A stretch of 64,000 nucleotides of DNA from Onchocerca lupi (lineage: Eukaryota; Nematoda; Chromadorea; Rhabditida; Onchocercidae): assembly GCA_028564675.1 (NCBI GenBank), contig JAOVVO010000168.1, positions 1 through 64,000 on the forward strand, written 5' to 3'. A model generated the notes under the pieces. That model saw only the letters and a program-made list of their open reading frames with translations. It ran no database searches and was not told where the DNA came from. Shown piece by piece: positions 1 through 13,000 of the stretch (positions are counted from its first letter, which is position 1; every line of letters starts with the position of its first letter). Both the position numbers and the translations under genes were made by a program.

Positions 1-1105
1 GGGGAACTCAAGCGATGTTCTTATCAACAACCATCGTTGACACATTCGACATTAGTAAATTCTCCATAAAGGTACTATTCTTTGAATAATTATTATCTAT
101 AACAGCTAACCAAGAGAAATATTTTTTTACGACAAAAATTACTGAAAATCAAATTTCATTTCAAAATTTTTTCTCAATAAAAATGTACTTCCGGAAATCA
201 ATTTAATAACTGTGAAGAAAAGTTAATCCAGAATATCAGTAGATTAAGCAGTAAGATAAGTCTAATTAATTCTGCTATCCTTTTTCTTTTCCTTTCTCTC
301 TTTTTCTCTCCTTTTATCAGAAAAGCTGAAGCTATAATGATAGTAAAAGCAATTATACTATTGCTTAAATTTAACACTGATTTGATTTTATATTAGAACA
401 GCTAAGCCTGATGAGCTAATTTCAGACATGTCCGAATTTTGCATATATTTGCATACTTTTTCGATTCAATTTTTAAACTCGCTTATGAACGGAAACCTGT
501 TAAGTAAAGGAACAGATTATTAGTAGATAATAATAACTTTATCATAAGTATAATGATCTTTTTCAAAGTTTCGGAAGATTCTCAATTCAGTAGTTTCACT
601 GGGATCTAATTTAGCAATGTGAAGAAAGAATTCAGAAAGAAGAATAACAATGGTAAATGCATCGCTGCTATTGCAGTCACATGCAACTTCATATATGCCA
701 TCCAACTTCATTTATTCCTGTCAGTTTCAGAGGTAAACTGAGAAAACACTTGTTCTTGACCTCGTAATAATCATCTCTTGAGCAGTGAGAAGAAAACTCC
801 AATGAATTTCAGTTCGGATTTCAGTTCAAATAATAACCTTCGAAATGCATTGATGATAAAAATGTGAGTCACGTGGAAAAGTTTCATTTGTTTCTTATCT
901 ATTACTTGTTTGTTACTAAAAAATTTCATAACTGAACCCTTGAAAAAGTACAAATAATCGATGACAAAGAATGTGAATGACGTGGTGGGAGAATAGAGCT
1001 GACCAAAGATCGATAAATGATGTTATCAGAGACATTGTTTGAATAAGAGAAGAAAATTCTTTTCAAAATTCTCATCTTTCGCAGCAAAGATCAAAAATAT
1101 TTATT

Positions 1106-1333
1106 TTGAGCGACAAATTTCACACTCGCATGATGATTGAACCGATACTGCAAATTGATGAGGCATGTTCGTCAGTGTATGATGGGAAATTTATGCTTTC
1201 ATTTGATCTTAAGTCTCCGAAATATCACCTGGACGTGGTTTATTCGCGGTTCAAGAAGAGCGATAGAGAGATGCTGAGATATTCCAAGCTTAAGTTCCGG
1301 GGTAAAAGTTCATATGCTCACTTCTTCAAGTGA
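1106..1333 (+). pseudogene. Possible reverse-transcriptase relic
   Basis: A 75-codon open frame, without a convincing ATG start, contains the string FDLKSPKYHLDV. It resembles the motif A region of LTR/DIRS-type reverse transcriptases (a FDLKSGYHH-like pattern), whose aspartate is catalytic. It also has a basic stretch afterwards where these proteins have a short polar loop. Nothing recognisable follows: there is no YxDD motif and no flanking repeat. If the resemblance is real this is a small fragment of a dead retroelement. Chance similarity is a serious alternative because the match covers only about a dozen residues. Confidence 0.2.
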
Positions 1334-4210
1334 TAAAAACTTTCATACGTCTGGAGTGACCGAAGGAGGCATTTCCGTGGCTTCAAATACATCGAAAATC
1401 ATTTTTTAAGGCATAAACTTGTGATAATTCCTTTTTTTTTTCCTTTCCCCACCATATTATTTCAATACATTTGAAGTGTTCAAAATTATTATGAATTGTT
1501 CTTTTGGGAGGGGGAAAGAGAACTGAATAGAAATGCAAGAGCCGACAGATGTCAATTCTCTTATCAGTTGTTATTAGTTCATATCACTCATCATTATTAT
1601 CAAATGGAAAAAAAAATGAAACATGATGGTGATGACATCAGATAATTGTCTTTTTCTTCTGAATCTTTTGCATCTTTCAACCCAACAGTCTTCTTCACTC
1701 ATCTTTCTTTGCTAGAATAAATCACACCACAGATCATGGATGAGTACTGTTGTAATGAGCTATCTTAAACAAACATGTTTTAGGAAATCGGGTTTCAATT
1801 TCGAGATTTTAGTTCTTGAATTTATAAATAATATTATGGCTTGTTTCATCAGTCCGAATTCTGAGATCGAGAGGCGCTTAAAAGTGTACTTCGATCATTG
1901 AATGGCACAATTTCGGCATTTCTGATTTAAACAAAAATTAAAAACAATTAAACGCAATTACATATTGCAATTATTCTACCACAAAAATTCGACGTATGTT
2001 TCTCGGATGATTGTACTATCAAATGCTTTTTTCTGCATTTCACAGCAAGATACGTATTCTTTTCGTCAATATGCTGTATGCCTGATCAAATATCAAAAAT
2101 TACTCACCAAAATTCTAGAATCATACTGAAATGATTAACAGATCAGCGTAGATAGAAAAACAGATGATAAGTTGATGAGGCTGCGTGGAAAATTCACATA
2201 GTATGAAGCACTCGATGTATCTCTGTTATGATTGCTAATATTTCCATAGAGAAATTTAATTATAACTGAAGTTCCACATCCACACAAAATAAAACAACTG
2301 ACGCTAAGTGTTCAGACTAGTTTTATTCCTTGAATTATTACTCCGATTTTTTTTTCTTTTTTTCTTAATGCTGTTGGCTAAAAAAAAAAAAAAAAAAAAA
2401 AGGAAAAAAAACAATAAAATAAAATGAAAAATAGCAAAATGACGACGTAAGGTTTAATGCTAAAAGTACAGCGGTGATCATTGAAAAAAAATGTTGAATA
2501 TTATTTTTTAGAAGTGACAACTCTTGACAAAAATTCCTTCAATAGCACAGTCAGAGACTTTTTGCTGATCTTTCGTCATCGATTTCAAATTCAAAGGTAG
2601 AAAAAAATGAAGGACTGAGTATGTGGACTTACACAAATCTAACGAATTTTAATATTTTACCTTGAATTATTTATTCTAAGCTCTAAGATCAAGGCTTCCA
2701 TCTCTGTATTACCCATTAAATCACCATAGCTTACCGTTTTGAAAAGAAAAGAAAAGGAAAAAAAAAAACTGAATGATCGCCTATTTAATCTGATATGTTT
2801 GACCTTTACCCTCCTTCATTTTTGACCTCGAAATAACTAATCTCCCACCATTATTTAATGCTCGACTGTGGTATATGCTTACATAATTCCAAATTTTATC
2901 AGTTATTATTTTGAAAATTTTTTAGTTGCAAATTAGTTCAAGCCATTGACATCACTCTTATGATATCAATTTGACTATATCTTCTAAAGAAAATACATGA
3001 TATTTATCATTTAGGGAGTTATTTTAGACAATATAAAACATTTTCCCTTCGCTATGTCCATTGCATATCACTTTTTGATCTTCTTCAATTGATGAAAGAA
3101 ATTCCAAAAGCAATAACTAGATTTTGATTGAAATCATAACACATTTTGACGAAATATTGATTAAAAAATCAATACTCCATTTTCTTCCACTATAAAGAAC
3201 CAAATAGCAACTGTGAAACCGTCGGGAATTCCCGGACAAAATGCATTTAAAAAAAAAAAAACATTTCGATTCAAATTTGAAGTGAAGTACGAAGCTGATA
3301 GGAATGAAGAGAAAGTGAGTCTGTTAAATGTTAAAATAGTTTCGTTAGTGAGAATATAACCAAAATCTTCTGACATTTCATTTCAATTTCAAAAATATAC
3401 AAGCTATCTGTGTAATAGTTTTGCAGGAAACTCCTATATCTTAATGAACTAAGATCAAATGATGTTTTCGAGCCCTTGATATCTGAAGATTCGAGAAACA
3501 TCTTAAATTTGAGAATTGTTTTTTTTTTGAAATTCAATGTTGATTTTTTATCTTATCATAATTGTTTTATCAACAATAGTTAATTGCTAATAAAAAATGA
3601 CTTTCTTTGTTTGACATAAAAAATCAAATTGTTCAAACCAATAAACAATTGAAGCTGACGGGAACTGAAGCAACAATGAAAAATCGATTTAAATAGTTTT
3701 ATGTGCAATTTACATAGCTATTCCATTAAGGAATATGTAAAAAAGATACGCAAATATTGGTTACAAAATATCGATCTTTTTGCAGGATTTCTTATTTAAT
3801 TCAAAAGTATGTTACCTTAAACTTTAATCACGACAAGTTTATAAGATCACAAACTTTGCAGCTAAGAGGTCGAAAGTTATATAAATAACTTAAGTGATCG
3901 ATCGACTTCTCAGATCAGTAAGAATGATACACGCAATCTCAGAATATCCTTGACAAAATAAATATGAGTGAATCTGGCAACTATATTTGCGATTTTTTTC
4001 AGTCGTGATTTTTGTTCTACTGATTCATGATTAAGACCCAAAGAGTCTCAAACTCGCAAAAAAAAAAAAATCTCCGATATCTTCGAATTGTGAAAACAAA
4101 ATAAAAATAATTATAATTTCCACAAATACTGGAACTTGTTTTCTGCTTAGCAAATCTCTAACTATCGTCATGCATACTTAGAGTAACTCGAATAATGGTA
4201 ACTACAAACA

Positions 4211-4270
4211 TCTACAAGCATCTACAGGTTGTCAAGTGTATCTACGAGCATCTACAGGTTGTCAAGTATA
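4211..4270. repeat. 30-bp tandem duplication (2 copies)
   Basis: Two adjacent 30-base units, 4211-4240 and 4241-4270, differ at two positions. A further partial copy of the first half lies just upstream. Confidence 0.9.
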
Positions 4271-5016
4271 TCGAGTCATTTCGGAATGATATTGGCAGAA
4301 ATTAAAACAATTATCCCGGACCATTTTTAAATCAGATAGGTAAAAAAGGGTCTCCAAGGCACTTAAAAAATTAAAGATTGAAAAAGAAAAATTAAGAAAA
4401 TTAGCATATTAAGATTGAAATGTGTTTAGATCTTCACCATTCCTATGCAATATGCCACTCTTCATTAAATGGCAATTAACATTTTTCTAGGAAATTATAT
4501 ATAAGTATAAACTACAGAATAATATTTATTTACTTGAAAACAAAATATGCCATCAAACATGACAAATTTTGGAAACGACTGAATACACCAACAATTTTTG
4601 GAAAAAAGCGTAAAAACAAAATTGTGAACATGAAAAAGTACAGCGAGCTTACATTAAAATTATACAGCATGAACAACAAATCAAAAGACTGAACAAAATT
4701 AATATGAAAAAGCGTGACTGAAAATGGAGCTGCAAACACTCAATATCCAAAATATACATTGGTACGGATACTATTATCACTATTCTCTGATAGAGACAGG
4801 TATGATCGATGCAATTTTGAATTTGGAATTATGCAAGATTTTTCTGAATAAAGAGAGCTGTGTTGAGCGAAAAACAAGCGGAAGAACAAAAAATTGTAGT
4901 CAACTGATTGAAATCCACCCCAAATTTGTAAAACTTTTGTAAAACTCAAAGTTTTCTAAAAATAATTAAAAGTTGGAGAAAAAAATTGATAAATATAACG
5001 AATAATAACAATGGAC

Positions 5017-8000
5017 TCAAATACCACGTGTGGTTCGCAATGATTGAAGAGTAGTGATGGTATGTTGTAGTTTCTTTTTAGCATCGCATTCTGGAAATGT
5101 TGTCATATCGTAATACTGAGGAGCCATTTGAACGAGCCTGAAAGAAATCGTGCCTTCTATGAAAAATTTCTATTATTTTTCGCAAAAATTCTTTATATGA
5201 ATGCTATGAGATCATTATGATGGAACTTAGTTTAACAAATTAGCGGTTCATCTATAAAGTGTAAATCGTTCGATGATTGACATTAGAATGCCGAAAGATA
5301 TGTCCTTTTACAACCATGCAAATTTCATAAGGATGCAGCAGAGAGTCTCGGAAATTTTAATAATATACTGTCGATATGCATAGATTGAGAAATATCACTA
5401 AAGAAAAATACTCACCATTCAGGTTTAACGTCAGTCACGGTCCTTATGAAATTTTTTGTCGTTAACACAAACTCATTGTATAGTGCCCATTCCGGTTTAT
5501 GATCCAGTACTGTAGATGGATGCAACTGCACTAATTGATTATCCTTCACAGTTATATAATGGCCGCTACGCTCCAGATGTGCAACCTATAACAAATCAGT
5601 GTAGTGTAAATAATAATCATATTTCTAAAGCATTCATATTTCAAAACAAAAATAATAAAAGGAAGAGTCGAAAGCAACAATATTATAATAAAATGCTTGA
5701 AATTTGTATTTGTCTCTCAAATGAAAAGGCTTTTCTATCCTTAAGGGAAAAGATATTTGAAAGCATGCCAATGAACAATTTATATATGAAAAACAATGCA
5801 TTATTTTTACCTGCATAAAAAATCCGGCAACAAGGGCTTTTCGGATATTGATATAATAATCTTTGCTTTTAAAATCAGTTGAAATTCGTTTCAAACTAAA
5901 TTTATCCATGATACGCGCAAGTTGTGTTCTCACGTTGTCTGCATTTTTCAGAGCGCGATAATTAATAAAATTATCATAACACCACTGAACATCTTCACGA
6001 TCTGAAATACGTGGAATTTTAAAAGGACATAAAAAGAGAACTAATAAAAGAGAAGTTTGATCAATTTTAGTTTTAACCAATTTCAAAATTTTGAATTAGA
6101 ATAGTTAAAAGGTACTTTATCATTATAATTAGACTGAAATTTGTTTACTTTGTTTGAAAGCGTGATAAACATTCAACAAAGTCAAATGATCGCCATCAAT
6201 ATGAGCAAAACGAGCCTTCGCATCATCTGCTGCTTTTTTAGCTTCTGTTGGTCGTACAAAACATTGAGGCACTGAAAAAATAAAATATTTCTGGAAACAA
6301 CTTCTTTTTTATACATAATATGCAGAACTGAAATTATTAATTTATTTCAGAAATTTTGGAAGAAAAATTTATTTTGGAAATTCTAGTTTTTATAGAGCAG
6401 TATGACATTCATTAGCTAAAATTGTAAAGGAAATTTCCTGAATCCTAATTTAATAAAATACCTGATAACATAGCAGTGACACTTAATATTTCGTTCGAAC
6501 AATTCAATTCTGTTGATGCAATAACCATTTTAGCAAGTTGAGGATCAAGCGGAAATTCTGCCATCAAAGAACCCAACTGTGTCAATTCGCCATTGTCATC
6601 AATAGCAGCTAAATAATTTAACATTTCTAATGCACGCATTAGGGTTTCAGGAGCTGGAGGATCCATAAAATCAAAATGAACAAGATCTTCGACTCCCAAT
6701 TTCTTCAGCTGCAACACCACCGTGCCTAAATTTGACCTGAAAGTTTAAAAAAAATTATCATTAATGATGTTTCCATATTAGTGATATAATATTAAAAAAT
6801 CATACTAACACTTTCAGTGTAGTCTAATTTTATCATTAGTAATTCAATTTATCGCTTAATACAAATCGTGCTGCAACAAAGATAACCTTAAAATTTCGGG
6901 ATAAGTTTGATCAGTCATCTCGTTTTTATATGCCTTTTCTGTATATAATCGAAAACATTTGCCAGGTTTTGTACGTCCTGCCCGGCCAGCGCGTTGCATA
7001 GCAGAAGCTTTTGATATCGGACATACAAGTAACGATTCAACACGGATTCTTGGATTATATACCTAAACATTTCACTTAAACTATTTGTAAAAACAGTATA
7101 GTGTTAGCACCGATCATAACAACAACAGTATCATCATATTATGCGGCAACATAATGAGATTGCACTGCTAGCCGTTGATACGGAGCAGCGACCGCCTCTC
7201 GGCGGCAGTCTTATACAAACCTTCTGCTTCGAAAATCCTGGGTCAATCACGAAAACAACGCCATCAATTGTAAGTGACGTCTCGGCAATATTCGTTGAGA
7301 CGACACATTTGCGACCTGCAATTTGTGCTAGGCGCCGTCAACTATGAGTCTTAAAAATACATCAGTGAATTTAGGCACCTAAATTATGTGCGTCTTGCCA
7401 TACTTTTGAACCTCTTAAGATTACATCTGCACCAGAAAAAATCCTCGAACCAACTATGCTAGAGATAAGAAATAATATAATGTAAGGCAAGGCACACGTA
7501 AAAACCCTAAAACTCTGCACCCACCAATAGCTCCATTAGGTCGTTTTGGTGGTGGAGGCTCGAAAATTCTTTGTTGTAAATTAGGCGGTAACGTCGAATA
7601 AAGTGGTATGCATTTCAATTCACCAATTTCTGGTCCCAAGTTATCAATTTCACGTTTGATTCGCTTGCAAGCTTCTTCTATTTCCTATAACATGACACTA
7701 GTGATTTGTATGAATGAAAACTTCGTAAAACATTATACTGACTATCACTACCAATATGTACTACTTAATTCAGCAGAAACTTTCATTCGTGAACAGCAAT
7801 GTGCATTTTAAAGTGATACTAAAAGAAATATAGTTTGATTACTTAATTCTTGTTGAGCATCTAGGAACAATTTTTTTGCAATCCATTTTTAAATTCCCGA
7901 GAATGACAGAAAAATATAAGAAAAAACCTCTTGTCCTGTTAAAAACAGCAGTATATCTCCCTCAACTTCCTCACATACATGAATTTGGATAACTGTTCTG

Positions 8001-10090
8001 ATTGCAGCTTCCAGATAATCCTTTTCTGGCTCTGGTGTATACTAAAAATTGCTATAATTAATTAAAATATGTCTGAGATATAAAGGATTTTAGTTTTTTT
8101 AGTTTTGTTTGCAACTTACGAATATTTCGACCGGATATGTACGTCCAGGAACTGACATCAATGGGCAATTCTCGAAATAATTTTGGAATTTCCCTGAATC
8201 CAATGTTGCGCTCATCACAACTATTTTAATGTCCTTCCGCTGACGAACAATTTCCTTAAAAAACATCAATAAATGATGCTGAACTTTAAAAATAAATCTA
8301 GTAACTGAAAAAAATGAAAAAAAGGGCAAACCTTAATCAAACCCATAAGAATATCAGTTGCTAAAGTACGCTCATGGGCCTCGTCCAATATTATAACGCC
8401 GTAGCTGTCCAACAAAGGACTATTCATGGCTTCTCGTAGAAGCATACCATCCGTACAATATTTCAGTATTGTCCTCTCACTGACGCAGTCTTCGAAACGT
8501 ATTGAATAACCTACTTCAGCACCTAGCTGAAATAGAAAAAAAGTCTACAATGTGATTCTTGTGCCAACATCGTTCAACTATCTTGCTAATATTTTCCACA
8601 TTTTTTTTTTTGGTGACTGAATTTTTCTACATTCGTGCTTACTTCAAATATTCAATTATTCACAGCAGTTTATGAATAATAAGACTACACTTTCGTCAGC
8701 TCTTTCTTCGCAAGCAGTTGAATTTGTGAATCTTGAGATACAGATTAAACCATATGCCGCTGTATTAACATATCACACAGCATCAGACAGCTTCCTACCT
8801 GTACATCCATTTCTTCGGCGACACGTGTTGCCACACTCATGGCTGCTACTCTGCGAGGCTGAGTGCAAGCAACTAATCGGCGATGTCCTGGAGGTGTACG
8901 CGTCTTACAATATTCCAAGCACCACTGTGGTATTTGGGTTGTTTTCCCTGATCCAGTTTCACCCACTAAGGTAAGACACTGCAAATATAAATTCTGCTGT
9001 GGCTGAATGCTCACATAAATTTGTCTATTTGAGCCAACAGAGAATAATCTGACACCATTTGGCAAATAGCTTTATGGCATTTCGACAAATGATATATATC
9101 TCGTCTTAACATCAATAATTTCGAAAGCATTCAAATGAAAAAACGATCAAGAAGATGCAAAGAAAATCTATGAATTTGTAATATATCTCACTTTTACAAA
9201 ATTAGCATGGAGAGACTGATGAGGAGGCATACCTGATTTTTATCAAGGACTTCTAGAAACTTGTCCTTATATTCCCAAACTGGAAGCGTCGTTCGTTTCT
9301 TAAATATTTCAAAATAGCGTTGTGTGTAGGGTTGGCCATTGAAAGGATTAATTTCTACCTGAAAAAAAACGATCGGATTTATTTTAAAATCAAATACTGC
9401 TCTTGATTTGAAATTGAAAATCAATAAAGCAAACGAAAAAAAATTTTTTTTAAATTTACTGTTGGGCGGCGCGGTTTTTCAGTAGGTGATCGACTTTGTT
9501 CCCATCCCCGTTCTTTACTTCTACTCCGATTTCTTCGTGGTGAGCGTGATTTCGAACGACTAAAAGCAAATTTAAATAAATTTTTCCATCTTTAGATAGA
9601 CCAAAATATATTACTCACATGACAAACTGTCTTCAGTACCGACTCTTTCCTGAAATAAGTAGCGGATAAACTACAAGATTTTAATATTTGGCATCATGCT
9701 CATCATTCTTTTGACAAAGCGAATAATTTACGAAGTTTTTTGTTCATTTGAAAAAATAAAACAAAAATTTAAACAACGACGGAGTGGAGATGCTCGGAGT
9801 ATCGAAAACGACAAAAAACTGGCATAATTTGCAATTTCAAGTCTCATTTCTCATTTATTAATGAGGATACATGGAAAACTTCCCCACAACCCTTTCTCTC
9901 AAGACAATGGATAATGTTTGTCTTTTATAGAGAGTATACGATCAGAAGTGAACATAAAGAAAAAGCTGTCTACTACAGAGAGTTTACGATCAGAAATAAA
10001 AATACAGGAAGTAAGAGTTGACCTTTTTCGTCGATCTCGTTCTCGCTTTCTGTCTCCATCTTCTATATCAAGCTTGTGTCTCGATGACAT
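5017..10090 (-). CDS. DHX15: DEAH-box RNA helicase DHX15/Prp43, complete
   Basis: This is an ATP-dependent RNA helicase of the DEAH/RHA group. In known family members it disassembles the intron-lariat spliceosome and takes part in ribosome biogenesis, working with G-patch partners. Fifteen exons (5'->3': 10090-10023, 9559-9460, 9358-9233, 8978-8799, 8526-8332, 8254-8120, 8041-7928, 7684-7525, 7315-7221, 7062-6887, 6736-6462, 6271-6149, 6001-5811, 5585-5416, 5137-5017) join in phase to 742 codons; human DHX15 is about 795. Residues 1-56 are an Arg/Ser-rich leader (RSKSRSPRRNRSRS). Motif I GETGSGKT lies near residue 104, TQPRR follows, DEAH is at about 206, SAT at about 238, TGQEEIEEAC and STNIAETSLTIDG follow, and motif VI QRAGRAGR is at about 414. 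The C-terminal winged-helix, ratchet and OB-fold part (for example VQWCYDNFINYRAL) is well conserved. The start is the ATG beginning MSSRHKLD, which matches the family's N-terminus. A second ATG lies two codons upstream. The paralogues DHX16 and DHX8 are excluded by the short leader and the FDFMDPPAPETL context. All motifs are intact. Confidence 0.97.
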
Positions 10091-13000
10091 CTGCAAATGT
10101 TACATGATCTTTTTATGACCTTTCATGAAAGCAACCTAACATAATCCACTCCCTCGCTTACTCTATCTTTATCAAATCCCAATTATCTGATAGACGAAAC
10201 AAAATAAAACGGGCCGTATGATTGCCCATCAATATTTGCCGCAGGTCTCTGTCTCGCATGGCTGAGAGTGGCTGACTGGATGGGCCAGTGGGATGGTTTA
10301 TGGTACTTCGGAACTGAATAACTTGGAAGGCGGGGATATTGGCAGATGAATGGGTATATTTCAGGTTGAAGTCAACTACTTCAAACGAAAAACCAATTGA
10401 CATGCGATGGTTTCCAATTTAAAAGTTAGGAGCAGAGAAGAAAGAAGCTCTAGTTTTGGACGAGAGCAAGATCTCTTCGGAAAATCGCTTCTCATCCATG
10501 ATATAATAATCTGATAAAGTTTGGTCAGGTTTATTAGCTGTGCACTTCAGTTGACATTCATAGATGAATATAAGAGAGAGGATAGAATGATGTGGAAAGT
10601 GAGAATATTTGACCTCATGTTTTTGTGCATTATCGATCATTCTTCATCAGCTTAACATATGAAATATTTACGCCACTTTTGTACGAATAGTATCATTGGA
10701 ATGCATTATTATATCATCAATATTTCTCATTCATTTTTACAGAAACTGAAAAGCTTATGTTTTCAAGATGAATTGTATCCAGGAAAAGAAATATAGATTT
10801 CCAACGTCACGCAATGAAATGAATTTCTCTTGGGCTCTTAATTGCAGCTAAAAGTGTCAAAAAAAGTTTTATTAAGCAGAAAAAAAAAGCGAAATTCCTA
10901 TAGTGCTGGTTTTGATTCTATAATTCTCTAAATTAATATCAGTAATCTCTTGCTGATGCTTAATTTAAGAGCAATTTGACTAAATGTCTTATTTGTCTTA
11001 TTTAATACAGTAGGTGTCATTGTGTGCTGAAGGCTTGGAACTAGATTTCAGTATCGGGGGATTATGGCAGTAGAATCGACTAAGTAAAAGGAGGGAGAAG
11101 AGAAAGAAAAGGAAGTGAAAAGATAATAAGAGAAAAGCGGAAAAGAAAGCTATTATTTCCTTGCAAAACTTGCAATACTTGCACAAAATATTCTAGACGA
11201 GGTCATGAATCCGTAACGATCATATAACTGCTCGGAATCAATATTTCTTATCCCGTCCTCTCATCCCATCCTTCTCATATGTCAGTGTTTTCTTTTGCAA
11301 ATGAACTTCCCCTCATCACCTGAGTTGAGTCATTTTGTGTGTGAAATCTCGAACAAAGAATTTTGAACTTTTTCTTCCTTTATTGCAAAAAAAAAAAATA
11401 TGTATATAATCATTTTCAGTTAAAAAATATAGATTCGATCAGTTGACCCTTCTTTTTTTACCAACTTTTTGAAAATTGATCTATTACTTTAGTTGAAAAG
11501 AAAGATATTGAATAGAATGAGACAATTTCAAATGTCAAATATAATGATGAAGCAGTTTTTGAGTTTTTTTTAAAAGCTTATTAACGAAACTGTATGCGAG
11601 ACTGGTAACATTGATTTATGCTTTTCCTCTTTAATTTAATTATAAAGAATTTATTTTGTTGTGGTCTTTCATGCATATGAAATCAAAATATGCCTTCTAT
11701 TCAGATCCACCTCCTATCTCTGCTGAAATCATTTTTGCATACAGTGTTTTTCTCTGGTTGCATTTTGAAACTTCTAAATCGATTCATCATCAGATCATCC
11801 AACTGATCATCCAGCTCATATTCCTCCTTTCCAGTAATATCCAAACTTTTTTTATAATTAAATGATATTAATAATATTTTATAATTTTGTGCTATTTATT
11901 TATTTTTAAACGGCTTTATGGAGATGAATAGAAAGTGGAGAGATCATACCTGTCCTCGCGTGCTTTCTCTTTTATCTTCACCTCGCATATTTTTCATTTA
12001 TTGCGAAATAGATCGGAAAGTTTTAATTGATTGTTTTACATATTCGCTTTTTCCCTTATGTATTCATTTTCTTTGTGTACAATGACATGTACGTCTTGTT
12101 AGTAAGATAAATAATTATAGCGATTATTCATTTCTGATTTCGTATGTGCAAGATTATTTTGCTTTTTAGTACGCTCAAAATTAGATGGCTGAAATTGTTA
12201 GAAAAGAAGTAATCGCAATTTATAGAGGAATGAAATAAAAACTCGCTTAAAAAAATCTTTTGTTGATTTGTACTAGATATTTTTATAGTAATACGGAATT
12301 ACTTTTGCGTGGACAGTATTTATCTTTGGTTTATGTACATTTGAAGCGCTAAATTACTTGAATATAAGCTTAATCTCATTTATTAGATTTTTAATAAGAT
12401 TGTCGACATGATTGCGATTTAAATAAACTCTGTTTTTGCAGGAGTAGCTTTAACAATGTATTGAGGAGTTAAAATGAAGATCGATATAAGCAAACAATTT
12501 GCTGAAGTGGAAGACTGACTTGTATAGTTCTGTAGAATGCGCTCTCATCATCTTTCTTTCTAATAATTTACGGATTTTCTATACAACTATTAGCAAATTA
12601 TGTTCACTTGGAGCGAAGATGTTAAGTCTTTACCTGGACCTGTTGGAGGTTTGTAATTCGAATTTTAGTTTTATGACGATGCTTAGTGACTGGTCCATGT
12701 TGGATTTAGAAAAGAAAGATTTCAGCAGCCTGGTGCACAAGCCAGAAATATAAAAAAATAATGAAAATAGTGATTTTAAGAAAATGATAGCCCTACGAGA
12801 AAATTAGCTGCACCATTATTTAGATGTGAAGATATTGCATACCATATTCGATTTTTCCGGGGAATTTGACCAGATTTATTATCTGATTATGTTTTATTAC
12901 AAATTAAGCATTTTTTGCATTATTTTTAGTGAAATATGACGACAGCATGACTGTCCTGAAAATACATTTGGTGGTGATGGGAATCAAGGAAAAGACGATG

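Larger units (their letters stand above)
1..5016. other. Non-coding 3' flank of DHX15
   Basis: No exon chain with consistent splice phase was found on either strand. The sequence is A+T rich, with homopolymer runs (for example near 2381-2401) and only short open frames. The two things worth noting inside it, a reverse-transcriptase-like open frame at 1106-1333 and a 30-base tandem duplication at 4211-4270, are listed separately. I saw no RNA gene. Confidence 0.6.

Noticed and set aside
5516..5818. 100-codon plus-strand open frame
   Set aside because: It overlaps DHX15 coding exons on the opposite strand and shows no protein-like features of its own.
9619..9649. A 31-base exon-like segment with acceptor and GTGAGT donor in DHX15 intron 1
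   Set aside because: Including it breaks the phase into the Arg/Ser-rich exon, whereas joining 10023 to 9559 directly gives an uninterrupted frame.
10158..10403. 81-codon minus-strand frame upstream of DHX15
   Set aside because: Not joined in phase to the first DHX15 exon and not similar to the family's N-terminus.
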